A DNA stretch of 64,000 bases from assembly GCA_947179485.1 (NCBI GenBank), contig OX359245.1, forward strand, positions 7,731,001-7,795,000, read 5' to 3'. The stretch is from Allacma fusca. Its lineage: Eukaryota > Arthropoda > Collembola > Symphypleona > Sminthuridae. Numbering within the stretch: position 1 is the first letter of the stretch; each line of letters starts with the position of its first letter. Positions 9,465 through 21,730 of the stretch are shown here, piece by piece. The notes under the pieces are model-generated. The model had not been told where the DNA came from and ran no database searches. It was given only the letters and a program-made list of their open reading frames with translations. Made by a program: the position numbers and the translations under genes.

Positions 9465-11800
9465 CTAAGAATCAAGTTTAGTTAAAACGGTAGTTATTTA
9501 CTAAAACTACTTTAAAACACTTAATATTTCCTTATTATGAAACTAAATTACACTTTAAAAATTGTGCACTTTATAAAAACTCATAAAATTCTTCATTCAC
9601 AGTTTGCAGGAATTTTACGTCCAACTTTTCTCAAATTTATTTATTTCCCCGGTAACGCTAGTTGTGAAATCACGGGTTCAAAACCGCGAAGGAACTTCTA
9701 CTTTTTTTAGAATCTCAAATTCATGATTTTGTAATAATTGTCAAAGAAAATTTAATTAAAAAAGTACTTAATATTAAACAAGTGCATTTGTGCTATCTAC
9801 ATACCAAACCTCAGAATTTTGCTTACAAATTTTATGCACATGATGAGTTCTCTTTTTTCAATTTTGAAAGTTTTCAACGAAATAATATATCTCTGCAACC
9901 ATTTGTAAACACTACATTATGATTCTCTAAGTTTCAAGTGTATTAAAATGGGAATGTGAAATCATTGTACAACGATGGATTAAAAATTATTTAAAGCTGC
10001 GTAAAAGCCATATTTAAAAAACACTTGATGCACTCCTTCATTTCTTGGAACTCCGTTTGTGACTTGAATAATTTTAACTGAATTTTAAATAAAGCCTTTA
10101 TACTCAAATTTGGCATGCTAACCAGTAATTTTTGTTTGAAATTCTGAAACTAAAGTTAACTGTAAGAATGTGTACTGTGTAAAAAAACATGGCTCATAAA
10201 TTAAACACAAATTGAGTAGGAAGAGGCAAAAGATTTGACTCAGAAAATGCTTGACACACCCAGGATCTAGGATATTAAGTTCCAGATTTTCTCAAATTTA
10301 CTTTATCGGGTCAGGTCAAGTTAGTTTTTAAATCACGGGGTTATTACGTGAAGGAACTTTAGATTTTCCTTAGAATCTCAAGCTCTTTAATTTTTTATCG
10401 ACGCAGAAAATTTGTTTGATGAAATACTTGGAAGCTCGTTTATAGAATCGCTTCTGGACTTTCGGGGTTTGACCCATCTCGTCCTGGTTTGCGCGGGAAA
10501 TCGCGCAAAGTCTTAAATTTTATTTCATGAGCACAGGGTCCAACTTAAAATTTCCCATGTTAAATCCCATAAGAAAACTTCATATTCAAATGCTCTACTC
10601 AAATTTTAAATTAGAGTTTTTGCTCAATTTTGAATACCAACCAGTAATTTTCGTTTGAAATTCTGAAACCAAAATTCAATTTAAAAAATATATACTTTAT
10701 TAAAACATGACTCATAAGATATTTAATTCCCCCAGTTTGCAGAAATGTGACTGCCAGCTTTTCTCAAAATAATTTTATTGGCCCAAAAATTCTTCTATTC
10801 TTCAAAATTTTATTATAGTCATAGAAAATTTGCTTAAGAAAATACTTGCATTAAATAAATGCCGTTTTGACTCCACTTATTAAACATTCGGATTTGTTTT
10901 GCTCAGTTTAAATATATAAGACGCAGCAGCTTTGATTTACAGTCATTTGCATAACACATCATTAAGAATACCAACAAAAAATAAATAGGCGGCGTGGAAC
11001 CGTACGGATTTTACATATACTTCATTTCACCTCAATTTCTCTGCCTCAATTTTCATAGAAAACTAGCTCACTCTCAAGTGCGAGTTTTAAAATTTAATTC
11101 CAAAAATTGCATTTACTGTTACATGCTTAATTATCGTTTAACACCGTAAATTATGGATGTTGAAATAAAATTGTAAAGCACGACCTCATTTTTGAAAGCA
11201 GGAATTCCCTGAAATCTAAGCAAAGGTGAACCCCATCATCAAAAACGCAACTTATTAATTCCTTCGAAAATCCAGGTAATTTCAAAGGCTTCGAATATTT
11301 TTAATGGGGAAATAACTGTTAAGCACAACTTATTTTCAATAAATGTGCTCACTTTGGTAGGAAAATAGAGATTTCAAATCTTTAAACACAATAATTGTTA
11401 AGTTTGTATGAACACAAGCATACCAAATCGAAATAAGACCAGCAACAACTTGTGCACTTGACGTTGGTCGTTCTTATAACAAATAAACAACTTGCGTGAA
11501 AGTTTAGTCATTCAAAACAAATTTTCAATCAATTATGTATTTCAATTTTCAATTACCACAATTACTCCTAAGAGTTAAGTAATCTGTAAAAGTGTACCTG
11601 TATGCTCCTAATTTCACATACTCTGAACATACTTAACTGAAAGCAACTTTAATACAAGGTGCGTCGCTTCAAGTTTTTTAGGTGTTCAGAATTTAGAGAA
11701 ATAATGAAAGCTTACGTCGGAAACCCCAAATATAATTGTACAACACTATTTGAGCAATTTCTTACAAAGCAATGTATCTCACAACCACAAATAAATAATC
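9465..11800. repeat. Degenerate noncoding modules, no gene seen
   Basis: The ACCAGTAATTTTCGTTTGAA word of module F occurs near 10120 and 10640; G-type AGTTCC/TTCTCAAATTTA stretches follow each. A GGCGGCGTGGAACCGTA segment at 10989 recurs at 63964 at the right end of the window. No frame has coding character. Confidence 0.5.
10473..10595 (+). repeat. 120-bp dispersed repeat, partner near 62.9 kb
   Basis: The segment with GGTTTGCGCGGGAAATCGCG followed by AACTTAAAATTTCCCATG and TAAGAAAACTTCATATTC is closely matched at about 62905-63020. GCGCGGGAAATCGCGC is partly self-complementary. It is better conserved than its surroundings, so it may be a younger insertion such as a LINE or SINE tail. Confidence 0.6.
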
Positions 11801-12470
11801 GTTAATTGGGGTATATACTCCGATATGCCCGGGGGCTTTACAGAGTTTTCTGTACCTCCTTTATTAGGTTTTTAAATTCACATATATGGAACCATTCTGG
11901 CCCGATAGCTGCATACTGTGAAGTGGGACCCTCCGTCCATTCCACACTTTACTCAATTGCCGGCCTATATGTTAACTCGCCATTATATGACTAATACCCA
12001 AAGTAGAGACAAGGTGTCCCCGCACGTATGAGCACATACTGTTTCGTGGTACATACTTGGGGTAACATACAGCATTCCAGCAGCTTTGTAAGTATGTATA
12101 TCACAACACACATGCGCAGACGTGGCTATAGAGAGAGTGAAATGTAAAGCTATAGGTAGAGAGGGATGATATGCAGACAAGGGAGGAGGCATGGAATATA
12201 CCAAGGACACAATCTTATCCGAATATCAGCAGTCGTAGTATATGCAAATACACCGATTCAGCTTACGAATCATTATCAGTGCACGGCACACACTACTCCT
12301 ACTACTACTCTTCCAAGAATGCGCAACAGGCCTCCAAACCTCATTTGTATACCGATAGTGTATAGGGAAAGATAGAAGAGCCTGAAATTATTTTGGGGTG
12401 AGCTAGAGTCGAAAGCCGGCTCTTCTGCAACCTTACAGATTCGCTACACCACCTGGCCGTCAGGGTAGAC
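11800..12470. other. GC-richer island in the repeat desert
   Basis: Composition changes visibly: fewer A/T runs, balanced bases, and none of the recurring modules. It resembles unique genomic sequence. One frame inside it (12177-12365) has protein-like composition. What the rest does is unknown. Confidence 0.45.
12177..12365 (+). CDS. Candidate terminal exon of an unrecognised gene
   Basis: The frame is open from a possible splice acceptor (ATATGCAG ending at 12176) to a TAG at 12363-12365, giving 62 residues. The composition is unlike the low-complexity translations of the surrounding repeats: it contains DSAYESLSVHGTHYSYYY and ends in YTDSV. An in-frame stop lies a few codons upstream of the acceptor, as expected for an exon edge. 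Against it: no pyrimidine tract precedes the AG, there is no neighbouring exon I can recognise, and the alternate +1 frame is also open. No family is recognised. It could be an exon of a large host gene, a captured fragment, or chance. Confidence 0.3.
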   Translation, partial: TREEAWNIPRTQSYPNISSRSICKYTDSAYESLSVHGTHYSYYYSSKNAQQASKPHLYTDSV

Positions 12471-14280
12471 ACAAATAAATACATTTGATGCCTACTTTTA
12501 CTCCCTTGCTGAAGTTTTAACCATTACGTGGATGCGGATAATAAACGTTTCAATATAAAAGATATTGATTTTGGAGAATAATCTGTAGGATATGCTAAAA
12601 CAATAAATATTGTACATCAAACGCATTTTTAAGTTTTAGTTTTCTATTTCAAAGAATTTTATCTTCAATTTCGTATATTAAATGGTTGATTGGATTTATT
12701 GTATATGAATTGGCGTCCAAGCTTTGTTTTTAGGATCGAAGTATTTGCTTAACAGGACTGAAAGCATCCAATTTGCAACGGGCTGCATTATTTCATTGCC
12801 CCTTTCTAGCTACAGTTAATTCGGATATTTTCTTAGCTCAACTTGGAAATTAATGGAGGAATATTTAAATCAATATTTGAAAATAATATTCTCAATAAAA
12901 TCCCGCTTAAACATTTATTTTAAAAATGAGCAAATTTAAATACACGCATTTTAGGAAGAAATTTAAAATGACCAACTTTTCAAACCATATATTTGTTGTT
13001 TATAATATTTGTTGTTTGTTTATAATATTTGTTGTTTGTTTATAATATTAATTAAAGTATTTGACTTGTCCAAACGTAGGTTTAAACGTCATACGATTAC
13101 AGTAACAGGTTTTCGTTAATTATTGTTGTATGCAACATTAAAACGAATTTGATAGCACTATCGGTCTATCCTTTAAACCTTATCGTTTAAAGCAAATGTA
13201 TAAAATGAGATTTTCAGAAATTTGCATCCAGAAGCGAAGAAATTTCTGTACAGTTTTTAAGGTTTTGAAAATCGGGTATCACCAGCCCAAATAAATAATC
13301 GTTATTTTTTGCTGAGAGCAAGTTTTAAATCTATAACATGGTGCTGGATTTTAAATAACTGACCATTTGTGTTACAATTTTAGTTCTATATCTTTCTAAA
13401 CTCATTTCAAAGGTTTAAGGTAATGAGGATATGAAGCAAAATTGAGGTACCTTTCTGAAGTCAACCTTTAGTTTTTCTAAATCTACGTACACAAAGATGT
13501 CATTAGCATTGAACGCCTCTAAAAATTTATATCTGTATATGCAAAAACATTGGCAAAAGAATTTTAAGAATGTGTTTAAAATGTCTTTAGGTAAGATGAT
13601 TTTTTCCTTGTACAGATAGAAGCCTCCATAATTTGAAACAGCAGGGACAATCAGGATAAGAAACGAGCTTTGAAAATGGATTTGAAGGACGGAGGCACCA
13701 CTTAACGTTTGAAGAAAAGGACTTAATAACCGATTGAAAAATAATTTCATTTAACATTTTTCTGAAAATGACATCCATGCACGCTTTCATAAAAACATCA
13801 CATGGCATTCCAAGTTGCGTTTAAATTGTTTGTAAATGTCAGTAGGGTGTAATAGCTCAAATAAATAACTATCGAATTTATTTACAATAATAAGTAACAG
13901 CGCTGTTTTGCAAGGAAAGTATATACTATTTAAACCAATTTTTATATGGAAACCATCAATTCTTCCCCGAGATACTTTAGAAAATTGATTTCAAAAAAAT
14001 TCCCAAGAGTGAAATGTTACAAGTTCAGATTTGACAATAAAAATGCAGTTGTAATTTAGACGCACCATTTTTAAAATTGATGTGGAAATATTCATGGATT
14101 GGTTTCCATTTTAAAAATTCGAAACAAATGAAGAAAACAAATTGCCAGTAAAAATACGAATAGAAATGTTCCATTTAGCCCTCCCTCAGATATCAATTCA
14201 GGCTTCAGACCATGCTTTACAACTTCCAACCCTGTGGATTCGTTCCCATGTTTTTATATTTTTTAATCCAGATTATATAT
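12471..14280. repeat. Degenerate modules O and P, otherwise no gene
   Basis: From about 12500 the words CATTACGTG..GGATAT and AATAATCTGTAGGATATGCTA match about 40270-40370. From about 12715 GCGTCCAAGCTTTGTTTTTAGG ... CATTGCCCCTTTCTAGCTA matches about 21470-21550, 26200-26290 and 40470-40570. No coding frame stands out in 13080-14280. Confidence 0.5.
12991..13050 (+). repeat. Short tandem repeat, 20-bp unit, three copies
   Basis: TTTATAATATTTGTTGTTTG repeats three times, the first copy slightly different. Confidence 0.85.
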
Positions 14281-15226
14281 TTTTTACTACCCAGGTACCG
14301 ATTTTGTGTATCCGACCAATTTCGGGTACTACCCGAGTACACTTTGGTCGGCTCGAAATTTCGGGTACGGATACGGGTATGGGTACGGGTGCAAGGATTT
14401 CAAAATGGGTATATACCCACTGGGTACGGTATAATGGGGTAATTTACTCGTACCAACGACCATTGTACCCGAGTATTTGGAAACGTTGAGAATTAAGACA
14501 TTTTGATGAATTGTATACCATCATGCCCATATGTTGGAAACTTCTGTCCGTATATTTAGTGTTTCTAGAGTGCATATAGCTTAGTGTTAATACTCTTGAC
14601 CATAACACATAAAGTAAATGTATTTTAGACTGTGTAGCAAAAAAATATGCTTTTAGGGAAACAGGTTTTAGGAAGTGTAATTAAATAAACACAAACGAGG
14701 AACAATAACAAAATAGAAGAAATGGAGAATAGGATTCAGCTAAATTTTGTACGATTGGTAATATTTCAATGAATCTGCAAGTATGCAAGTTAATTTTATT
14801 TCTAATCAAAAAAGCTTCCAGTTTTTCTACTCTTCAATGAAAATATACAATATCAAATACCGCTCTAGCTAGTCAAAATTACACACTAAGCTGTCATATT
14901 ATACATTATATAGCTACATTATTATACACAACGTACTATGTACTTCATTTAGATAAATCTGGATATAAAGTACCCGGGTACGAGTACGGGTACAACACTG
15001 AGATACCCGAGTATGGGTACAATTTTCAAGTATTTTTCGGGTACGGGTACAATGCGGGTACAGGTACATGGTTTGAGATTACATTGCGGGTACGGGTATG
15101 AAAAATTTCTACCCGGATACTCGGGTATATATGGGTACGGGTATAGATACCAGATATTGCAATACCCACACTTCGGGTACGGATACGGGTACGGGTACCG
15201 ACTTTTCGTACCCGTGCCGAGCACTG
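14281..15226. mobile_element. hAT-like element remnant with GGGTACGGGTAC subterminal blocks
   Basis: Blocks of GGGTACGGGTAC words lie at about 14320-14440 and 14970-15220. The right end reads GTGCCGAGCACTG, complement CAGTGCTCGGCAC, similar in form to the CAGTGCCTGTCATGG end of the element at 58511-59360. The left end has no inverted terminus; instead a GGTACCGATTTTGTGTA piece near 14295 resembles the right end in direct orientation. The copy is therefore rearranged. The flank after 15226 is module C sequence. Confidence 0.6.
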
Positions 15227-15645
15227 CTCAGAATCAAGCAGCTTTGTAAATCCGAAAAAACCCCAATTGCAGCCTGAATTTTATGTGACGTCATGTCATT
15301 GGTTACTTTGAATTTTAAAGAAAGCATAATAAAATAATATATTTAAAGAAAGCGCCGATATTAAAAATGCATAATTGTAACAATATGAGCATCTGAGCTA
15401 GTGTCCACAGTTCTAATTTTAAATGTAAGAACGAGCGTAATTTTTTTCCTTCATAATTTGATATTCTAATAAAAATTAATTTTCAGGTTTGCAAAATTTT
15501 CGACGAAATGAGATAACACTGCAAAACGTTATTAACGAAAATATAACGACACTCGATGAGTTGATGTGGTGCTAAAATTGCGGAACTGCAATTTTGCATG
15601 CGCGATAAAACGAAAATTAGTTAGAGCAGCGTGGAAACTGTTATT
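15227..15645. repeat. Modules C, D and E, one copy
   Basis: The run from AATCAAGCAGCTTTGTAAAT through GACGTCATGTCATTGG, the TAAAAATTAATTTTCAGG stretch and ATAAAACGAAAATTAGTTA ends in GCAGCGTGGAAACTGTTATT. The D/E part is matched at about 63285-63525, and the C part at about 22975, 33980 and 57120. Confidence 0.6.
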
Positions 15646-17062
15646 TTGGACATTTTTATTTTATGACATTTTTGGGCTTTTTTATTTTATGACATTTTTT
15701 TTAAATTTATGACGTTTTGGGAATTTTTATTTTATGGAATTTTAGGTATTTTTATTTTATAGCGTTTTGGGCATTTTTGGCATATTGGGCATATTCAGCC
15801 TAGGGAAGGCATTATGGGCATTTTCTCCCCGATTTTTTCAATATGAGCTTTAGCTATCCACTATATTTGCATACTACAACACTAAGCAGTATGTTCACAT
15901 ACACATTTTTAAGAAACGGATAATTATTTATTTTATATTATTGGAAGATGTCGTTCGCATGCATGATAATGTATAATTATTATAGCATTCGATAGGAAAT
16001 AATATTGTAAAGATGGAACACAAAAGTACTTAAAACTGACAACAAATCCATAGTTTGAGTTTCAAAACTCGTCATCAGCAAAATTTGTGAATTGTAAATA
16101 TTTGACTTGATTTTGAACTCCTAGAATTAGTGTTTTACTTGGGCCAATAAAAATTTACCATAAAAGCTCCAAGTCCTAAAATATTTTATAACCGCAAGAT
16201 ATTAAGCAATAAAGTTATATAATCCAAAATTCATTATTAATAAACTTTATTTTTGATAGCACTTTTTGTATTGTTTCATATGTGCTATTCATTAACAAAT
16301 TTTAAAACCATACTTGCAGCCGTTCAGTTCATAAAATGGCGAACTGAACTGAACTAGCCCTTATTTTCATTGTTTTTGAATGAACTTGAACGAACTAGCT
16401 AAATGAAAAATTTTGATTGAATGAATTTGAATTGAACTCAGCAGAACTTATTCTAAATGTGAACGAACATTCATCATACGTGCAAGTACACAAACTGACC
16501 TGAATTGAACTTACGAGTCCAGGTTAGATTATAGCCTTTTATATCCGTGAACACAACAGGAATATCATCTATCTCTAAATTCCATAACCATATATTTTAT
16601 AGTTGTAATCTCAAAAGCTAGCACCCTGGTTTGTGACTATTCATTTCAATGACATTAAATTGCAAATCAAAAAATAGCTATTTACAAGCAAGCCGGTTTC
16701 TTTTATTTAACAACGCATATTTGGCACATTTTGGGCGAAATCGTATGAATTAAAACGTCCAATAATTGTAAGCATATTTATCTGATTTATTAATTTTGAG
16801 TATAAAGTCAATACTGTTTTCAAAACACCGGAGTTTTGAAAGTAGTTATCTAATCGGGCATTTAGCGAAAAACGTGCTTTAGTCAAAGTTCAAAGTCAGC
16901 TTTAAAAACATATTATAATATAACAAAATGTCGTTTAAATGACTTGACCTAATTGACTGCTAATGACAGATAAAGCGAACTGACGGCATTTATGATCTTT
17001 TCAGGGCATTTTAAGGTGGGCGGACATAAAACCCAGGGCATTTTCATTTTTGCAACCCTGAA
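15646..17062. mobile_element. DNA-element remnant with GGGCATTTT words at both sides
   Basis: Left block 15646-15830 repeats words such as ACATTTTTATTTTATG; the right block near 17003-17062 has GGGCATTTTAAGG and AGGGCATTTTCATTTTTGCAACCCTG in parts. The right end complement starts CAGGGTTGC, which is hAT-like. The flanking module sequence jumps from module E to module I across it. No left inverted end and no target-site duplication were found. Confidence 0.45.
16320..16520. repeat. GAACTGAACTGAAC-type block inside the remnant
   Basis: Repeated GAACTGAAC and GAATTGAAC words, including AATGAACTTGAACGAACTA. It looks like the subterminal block of yet another element family, present on one side only. 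Confidence 0.5.
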
Positions 17063-17249
17063 TATTTATATCACAAGCCCAAGAAATAAATAAGAATACT
17101 TGGTCATTCATAAATATTATTCTGATGTGAAGAATCCCCTTTACAGTTCTGCATCTTAAGATTTTAAAGTGTTTTAGAGTGTTGTGACGTCCTTGTTAAT
17201 TGTTAGAAATGATCCTTAACTTTTTATTTGGCCATGATGCTGAAAGCTT
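17063..17249. repeat. Module I, left half, split by the solo LTR
   Basis: AAGCCCAAGAAATAAATAAG, then CCTTTACAGTTCTGCATCTT and GTCCTTGTTAATTGTTAG, as in module I near 20670, 28330 and 37250. The match resumes at about 17808 with TTTACTACAAAACGATAATG. Confidence 0.6.
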
Positions 17250-17807
17250 TTTTAACCGATATTTGGTCTCGTAACACTCAATACATGTAACATTAACATT
17301 AATGTACATATATGTACTGCTAAGATGCAATAACACATGAAATTGTATGTTAGGTACTAGCATTTTCCGAATATTATTGGTTCAAATGAAAACTAAAGTA
17401 AATTAGCTAAAGCACTTTAGTGCCCACCTCCGTATAAAACCGCGTGCCTCCGAAGGCACAGCAGACGAGACTCACTTTAGAATCAGACCTAAGCAGAGCT
17501 AAGGGAACGCGTGAGAGACTGACAAAGTGTATCCGTCTACGCACCATAGTAAAATAAACTATACCGTGAGAATAACTCAGTATACGCACATAAGCACTTA
17601 TTCTCGTATCTTGAGACTTAATCCGAAATCCCTCACTCCAAGTGTGTGAATCTCTACCAAGTCTACATTTTCCCCATCATCTCATTCTCTCTTCCTATTC
17701 CTTTAATTTTCCTTATTTGGATCCATTTTCATTTAATTTCCCTCTATATTTCCCTTATTTTCATCATTACTCATAATACGAACCACTTCAACAATCCTTA
17801 CAATAAC
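17250..17807 (+). mobile_element. Old solo LTR related to gypsy 2
   Basis: The layout matches the gypsy 2 LTR: CACCTC then TATAAAA at 17433, ACGCGTGAG, GTGTATCC, AATAAA at 17553, CCGTGAG, and a CACTTATT segment. TATA-to-AATAAA spacing is 120 bp here and 120 bp in gypsy 2 (44330 to 44450). The start TTTTAACC..ATTTGG resembles TGTTAAGCCC..ATTGG, and the end CCTTACAATAACA resembles ATACTTAACA, giving 558 bp against 555 bp. Module I sequence flanks it on both sides, so it inserted there. Sequence divergence is high, so it is an old relative. Flanking 4-mers GCTT and GTTT could be a decayed duplication. Confidence 0.6.
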
Positions 17808-18222
17808 AGTTTACTACAAAACGATAATGTCGGCATTCAAAATTTATCATTAAATTATGATGAAATCCCCAAGGTTTTTCATAGTTTGGATAGAAATCAC
17901 CAAACACCAGTTAGAATAACCACAACAAAACGAACTTCATTTTGCTACACTTTTTCTGGAAACTTTGGTGTCTTTAATTTTTTCAAATTTTGAGGAAAAG
18001 TGCCTAAATAATTGTAGGATAAACGAATCGAATTAATTTTTTTAAGTGTCAACCATTATAACCAATTTCAAAAAAATCCGAAAATAATTTCCAAGGGGCT
18101 TTTTACTATTGAGGTACTGGTGTTTACAATCTCAGCCTTCGCTTTCTCTGAACAGATATTTTTGTCCAGTATTTAAAACAGGGACCCAAATGGATTATGA
18201 AACAAAAATGATTTTTAAGTAT
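17808..18222. repeat. Collinear block, matched about 9.2 kb downstream
   Basis: TTTTTCATAGTTTGGATAGA at 17875, TTAGAATAACCACAACAAAA and the text up to the hAT insertion match about 27125-27510. No gene is seen. Confidence 0.65.
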
Positions 18223-19196
18223 TAGAGCTTCCAACGTGTTCAACATTTTTGTTCCGTACGAAATTCCGTTCCGAAACCTACAAATATTATTGTTCCCGTT
18301 TCCGTTCCGGCTGTCGGGACATCGGAACATTTGAACTGACACCGTTCGGAACAAAGGAGTAAAGTATTTTTTCCGTTACAGGTTGTGTTCCGTTCCGTAT
18401 TATGCTAGTTTTTCCGTTCCGAACCCGTTCCGTTCCGAAATATCCCGGAATTTTTCACAACATATACATGAAACGCGTGTACAAATTACTGAAAACTTAA
18501 TGTACATGATATACTTTTAATAGATTGAATGCTAGGGAATGCTATTATTTAATTATATAAAATAATATGTAATAATAATTAGGCCACATAAAAAGAAATA
18601 CTGTGCAGTATTATAAAATTATTATTAATTATTTTTTAGCAATAAATATTTTTAGCGTGTGGACTTCAATGGCCTAAGTGTTAATTTCCTGCAAGCTTGC
18701 TTCATTGCTGCTAATAATTTCGATTTCAGAATTTTCATTTCAAGAAAAATCGCCCATGCCCATGTTTATTAAACAAAATTAGTTATTCTGTTGATTTTCA
18801 TGGAAAACGATACTCGCATTACATATAAGCATTTGCGTAAATTAAATCTAACTGTGTTCATCCAATTTCGTTATTTTGGCAAAAAACTGCTTACAAGCCA
18901 GAGCGATAAGAAATGTGTTTCCATTCTAGTTGAACGATGGCGCGACACTTCAGAAATTGTACCGGGATCGGTTCGGAACGGAACAGAACAATTCCGCTTT
19001 CCGGTGAAATAAATTATATGGGACATTTTTCTTACCGATGCTCGGAACCGTCCCGGTCCCGATATTATCGGTACAAGTGCTCATGTTCCGGTTTTGTCCC
19101 GATTCAATGACGGAATCAAAAAGAATGTTCCGAAATTGTTCCGTTCCGTTTCCGAACACGGAACTTCGGGATTTCGGAAACCCGAAGGAAGCTCTA
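18223..19196. mobile_element. hAT-like non-autonomous element, CCGTTCCG family
   Basis: Inverted termini TAGAGCTTCC and GGAAGCTCTA are flanked by exact 8-bp duplications TTAAGTAT (18215-18222 and 19197-19204). Inside both ends lie blocks of CCGTTCCG/CGGAACGG words; the middle is AT-rich with no transposase frame. Length 974 bp. An uninterrupted version of the target is visible near 27490-27530 (AAAAATGATTTTTAAGG then CAAATATTTCAAACCAGTTT), which supports the boundaries. Confidence 0.85.
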
Positions 19197-19204
19197 TTAA
19201 GTAT

Positions 19205-20025
19205 TATCTAAATATTTCAATCCAATTTTAGAAAAATTTGAATTCAAATTTGAAAAACTCCCGGGAGAATTACATTTTTTGTTACCAATCAGGGAACTAA
19301 TTATACAGGATCCTAAGACAGCGTTGCCCACAACTAACCCATCAGGAGTGGTACTTGAAAATGTTCGAATCCCTCTTGATTTAGGAAAACCTTTTCCAGA
19401 TTTTTCTAAATTAGTTCCATACTTCCTAATAAAATTTTCATCCTGCAAAGTCATTTTTTATAAATATTTCTGCCCCAAGTTTGTCCCTTTGAGATAGCAG
19501 CATGGGAGATATCTATGAGCCCATAAAAATTCAAATAAAACCAGGGTTTTAATTGGAAAATAATTTTATTTAAATTAAATAATTTTGCAGTCCACGTAGA
19601 TAACCTTATTTTAATAAAATAATATAAGTATGTACATATAACTTTCTTAGAGATTCGTTGTTCACGAAAGAAAACCCTGTTTGAATTAATTTGTGAGAGA
19701 TTTGAATGGTAATTTTTGAAAAGCTCGTATTTCCAATGATTTAAGAACCAATTGGACAGGGTGCCAACAAAGGATTTACTCCTTTCGTCACCCATTAAAT
19801 AGTAGGGTATCTGACAAAATATCCAGTCCCTCACGATTTTCAAACGGGCAAATATTTTCCAGATACCTCAAAATATGTTTCATCCTTCTAGCTCAAAACC
19901 TTTGTACGCAATGAAGTGACGCCAATTCTGAAAATTTTTAAACCAGGTCTCCTCATTCATTCGTCATTCGTCTCCTTTGTTATTTTTGATTAAATATTTT
20001 AATTTTACGCCAAGTTCTAATCTAC
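19205..20025. repeat. Continuation of collinear block after the hAT insertion
   Basis: Text such as TTTCAATCCAATTTTAGA and GGATCCTAAGACA matches about 27530-27600. The stretch near 19390 (CTTTTCCAGATTTTTCTAAA) is matched near 33050. No gene is seen; open frames on both strands are unconvincing. Confidence 0.5.
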
Positions 20026-21730
20026 GATAACTTTCCGGGTATCACATCGATATAGCGAGAATTTATGCTGCAAACTATTAGGTTTGAAACAAAATTGTAA
20101 CTCCTACAGTTACCAGAATGAACGCGTGATAATTTGCCCGACGTCTATTTTCCCTTTCACAGAAAATGCTTAAATTAGCGTCGAAGCTCGAAAAGTCTTT
20201 TCTTAAATCGTTAATTAGCTAAAACGACGTGGAAGCTATTTGTATTTAAAAAACACTTGAATCACTTTATTTTTTCTCACTTATATTCTGCCTTGCATAC
20301 TTTTATTGCAGTTTAAATTAAGACTTTGTTCTCAAATTTTTTGAACTAACCAGTAATTTTCGTTTGAAATTTTGAAATTAAAGTTCACTTTAAAATGGGT
20401 GTATTTTTTCAAAACAACACTCACCCAGATTGTAGATTATTGAGTTCCAGCGTTTTTCAGACCGCTTTTAATTTATTGACTTTGGACTCAAGCATTTTAA
20501 TTAAGAGTGTTACAATTCTAATGGCTGCATATACTGTAACATGAGCAATTGTCATTGGGAGGTTATTTCTTGTTACGCATTTGATATAGAATAAAATCGT
20601 AACTCTGGAATTTCGAAATAAAATTGTGTAATACGCAATTGAGCCATTTTCTGAGGACCACAATTACAATACATCTCAAGTCCAAGAAATAAAAATAATC
20701 CTAGTTTTGTACCTGCTGGATTCCTTATACTAAATATAATTATAATGGGACGAGTCGTCTTCACAGTTCTGGATGTTAAAGTAAATTCCCTGAAATCTAA
20801 GCATATGTAAATGAAAACCATCTTCAAAAATCAAATTTAACATTTCCTTCAAGAACCCAGGCAATTCCAGTGCCTTCGGAATATTTGCAACGGGAAATAT
20901 AAAGAGACTGTCTTTAAAAATGCATTGATTCGTAATGACAAAATGATTCTCTTTCCATATTTGAATGTAGTCAAGGACTTTATTACTCGACTAGCTACAG
21001 CATTAAAATTTTGAAAAAAGACTTGAAATATCGCAGGATGAAAGAAATTTAAAAAATTCTACAACAACTATCAATACAGTAAATATAAGTGCTATGGCGA
21101 ATAGCATTTCAAGTGTCGTCTAAACTATTTACGTTCTTATTCTTTGCGTTCCCTGCTATAATTCTTTGTTAGAGTATTCAAAACATGGTCCCATAAATTT
21201 ATGTATACTGTATATCTATGAGTTTACAGAAATTGAAATAAAATGAATTTCAAACAAACGTCATTTATTTAAAAACAGTCTCGTTTTTCGTTAATAATAT
21301 TTTTTTAATTTCTAAATATTTCGTGCAAAATTACTCATCGAAAATGTGTCTGTATATAAATTTATATATATTAATATGAAGCTCCGTGAGCTATATCTAT
21401 GGATGGTATTACGGATGGAACTAATGATTCAATTCAAATTATATAAACTTGAGCCCAGGCTTTAGTTTTTGGGCCATCTTAATTGGCCCAAAATGAAAGC
21501 ATCAGTATTTTCATGGGATTTCATACTATTGCCCTTTTCTTGCTGAATTTAATTCGAATGTTTTCCCAGTTCAATTTGGAAACTAAATAAGGTATACTTA
21601 AATTTAAATTTAAAAATAAAATTCTCTATGAAATCCCGCTTGAATATTTATTTTTAGAATAAGCGAATTTCAATTGAAGACAATTAGGGAAAAATTTAAA
21701 ATGCTCTCAAAAATTCATTACCATCTATTT
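20025..21730. repeat. Module run A-F-I-J-K-P, first collinear copy
   Basis: In order: module A (20030-20200), F (AACCAGTAATTTTCGTTTGA, 20348), I (20520-20790), J (GAATATTTGCAACGGGAAAT, 20879), K (TTTACGTTCTTATTC ... CATGGTCCCATAAATTTATG, 21128-21205) and P (from 21465). The A-F-I-J-K order recurs from 27830 and from 36350. No frame looks coding. Confidence 0.65.

Noticed and set aside
15013-15249. Gly/Tyr-rich 78-aa frame, and its minus-strand Pro/Tyr-rich shadow
   Set aside because: Both are translations of GGGTACGGGTAC repeats.
17646-17993. 115-aa hydrophobic frame on the plus strand
   Set aside because: It lies across the end of the solo LTR and module I; its composition reflects a pyrimidine-rich leader.
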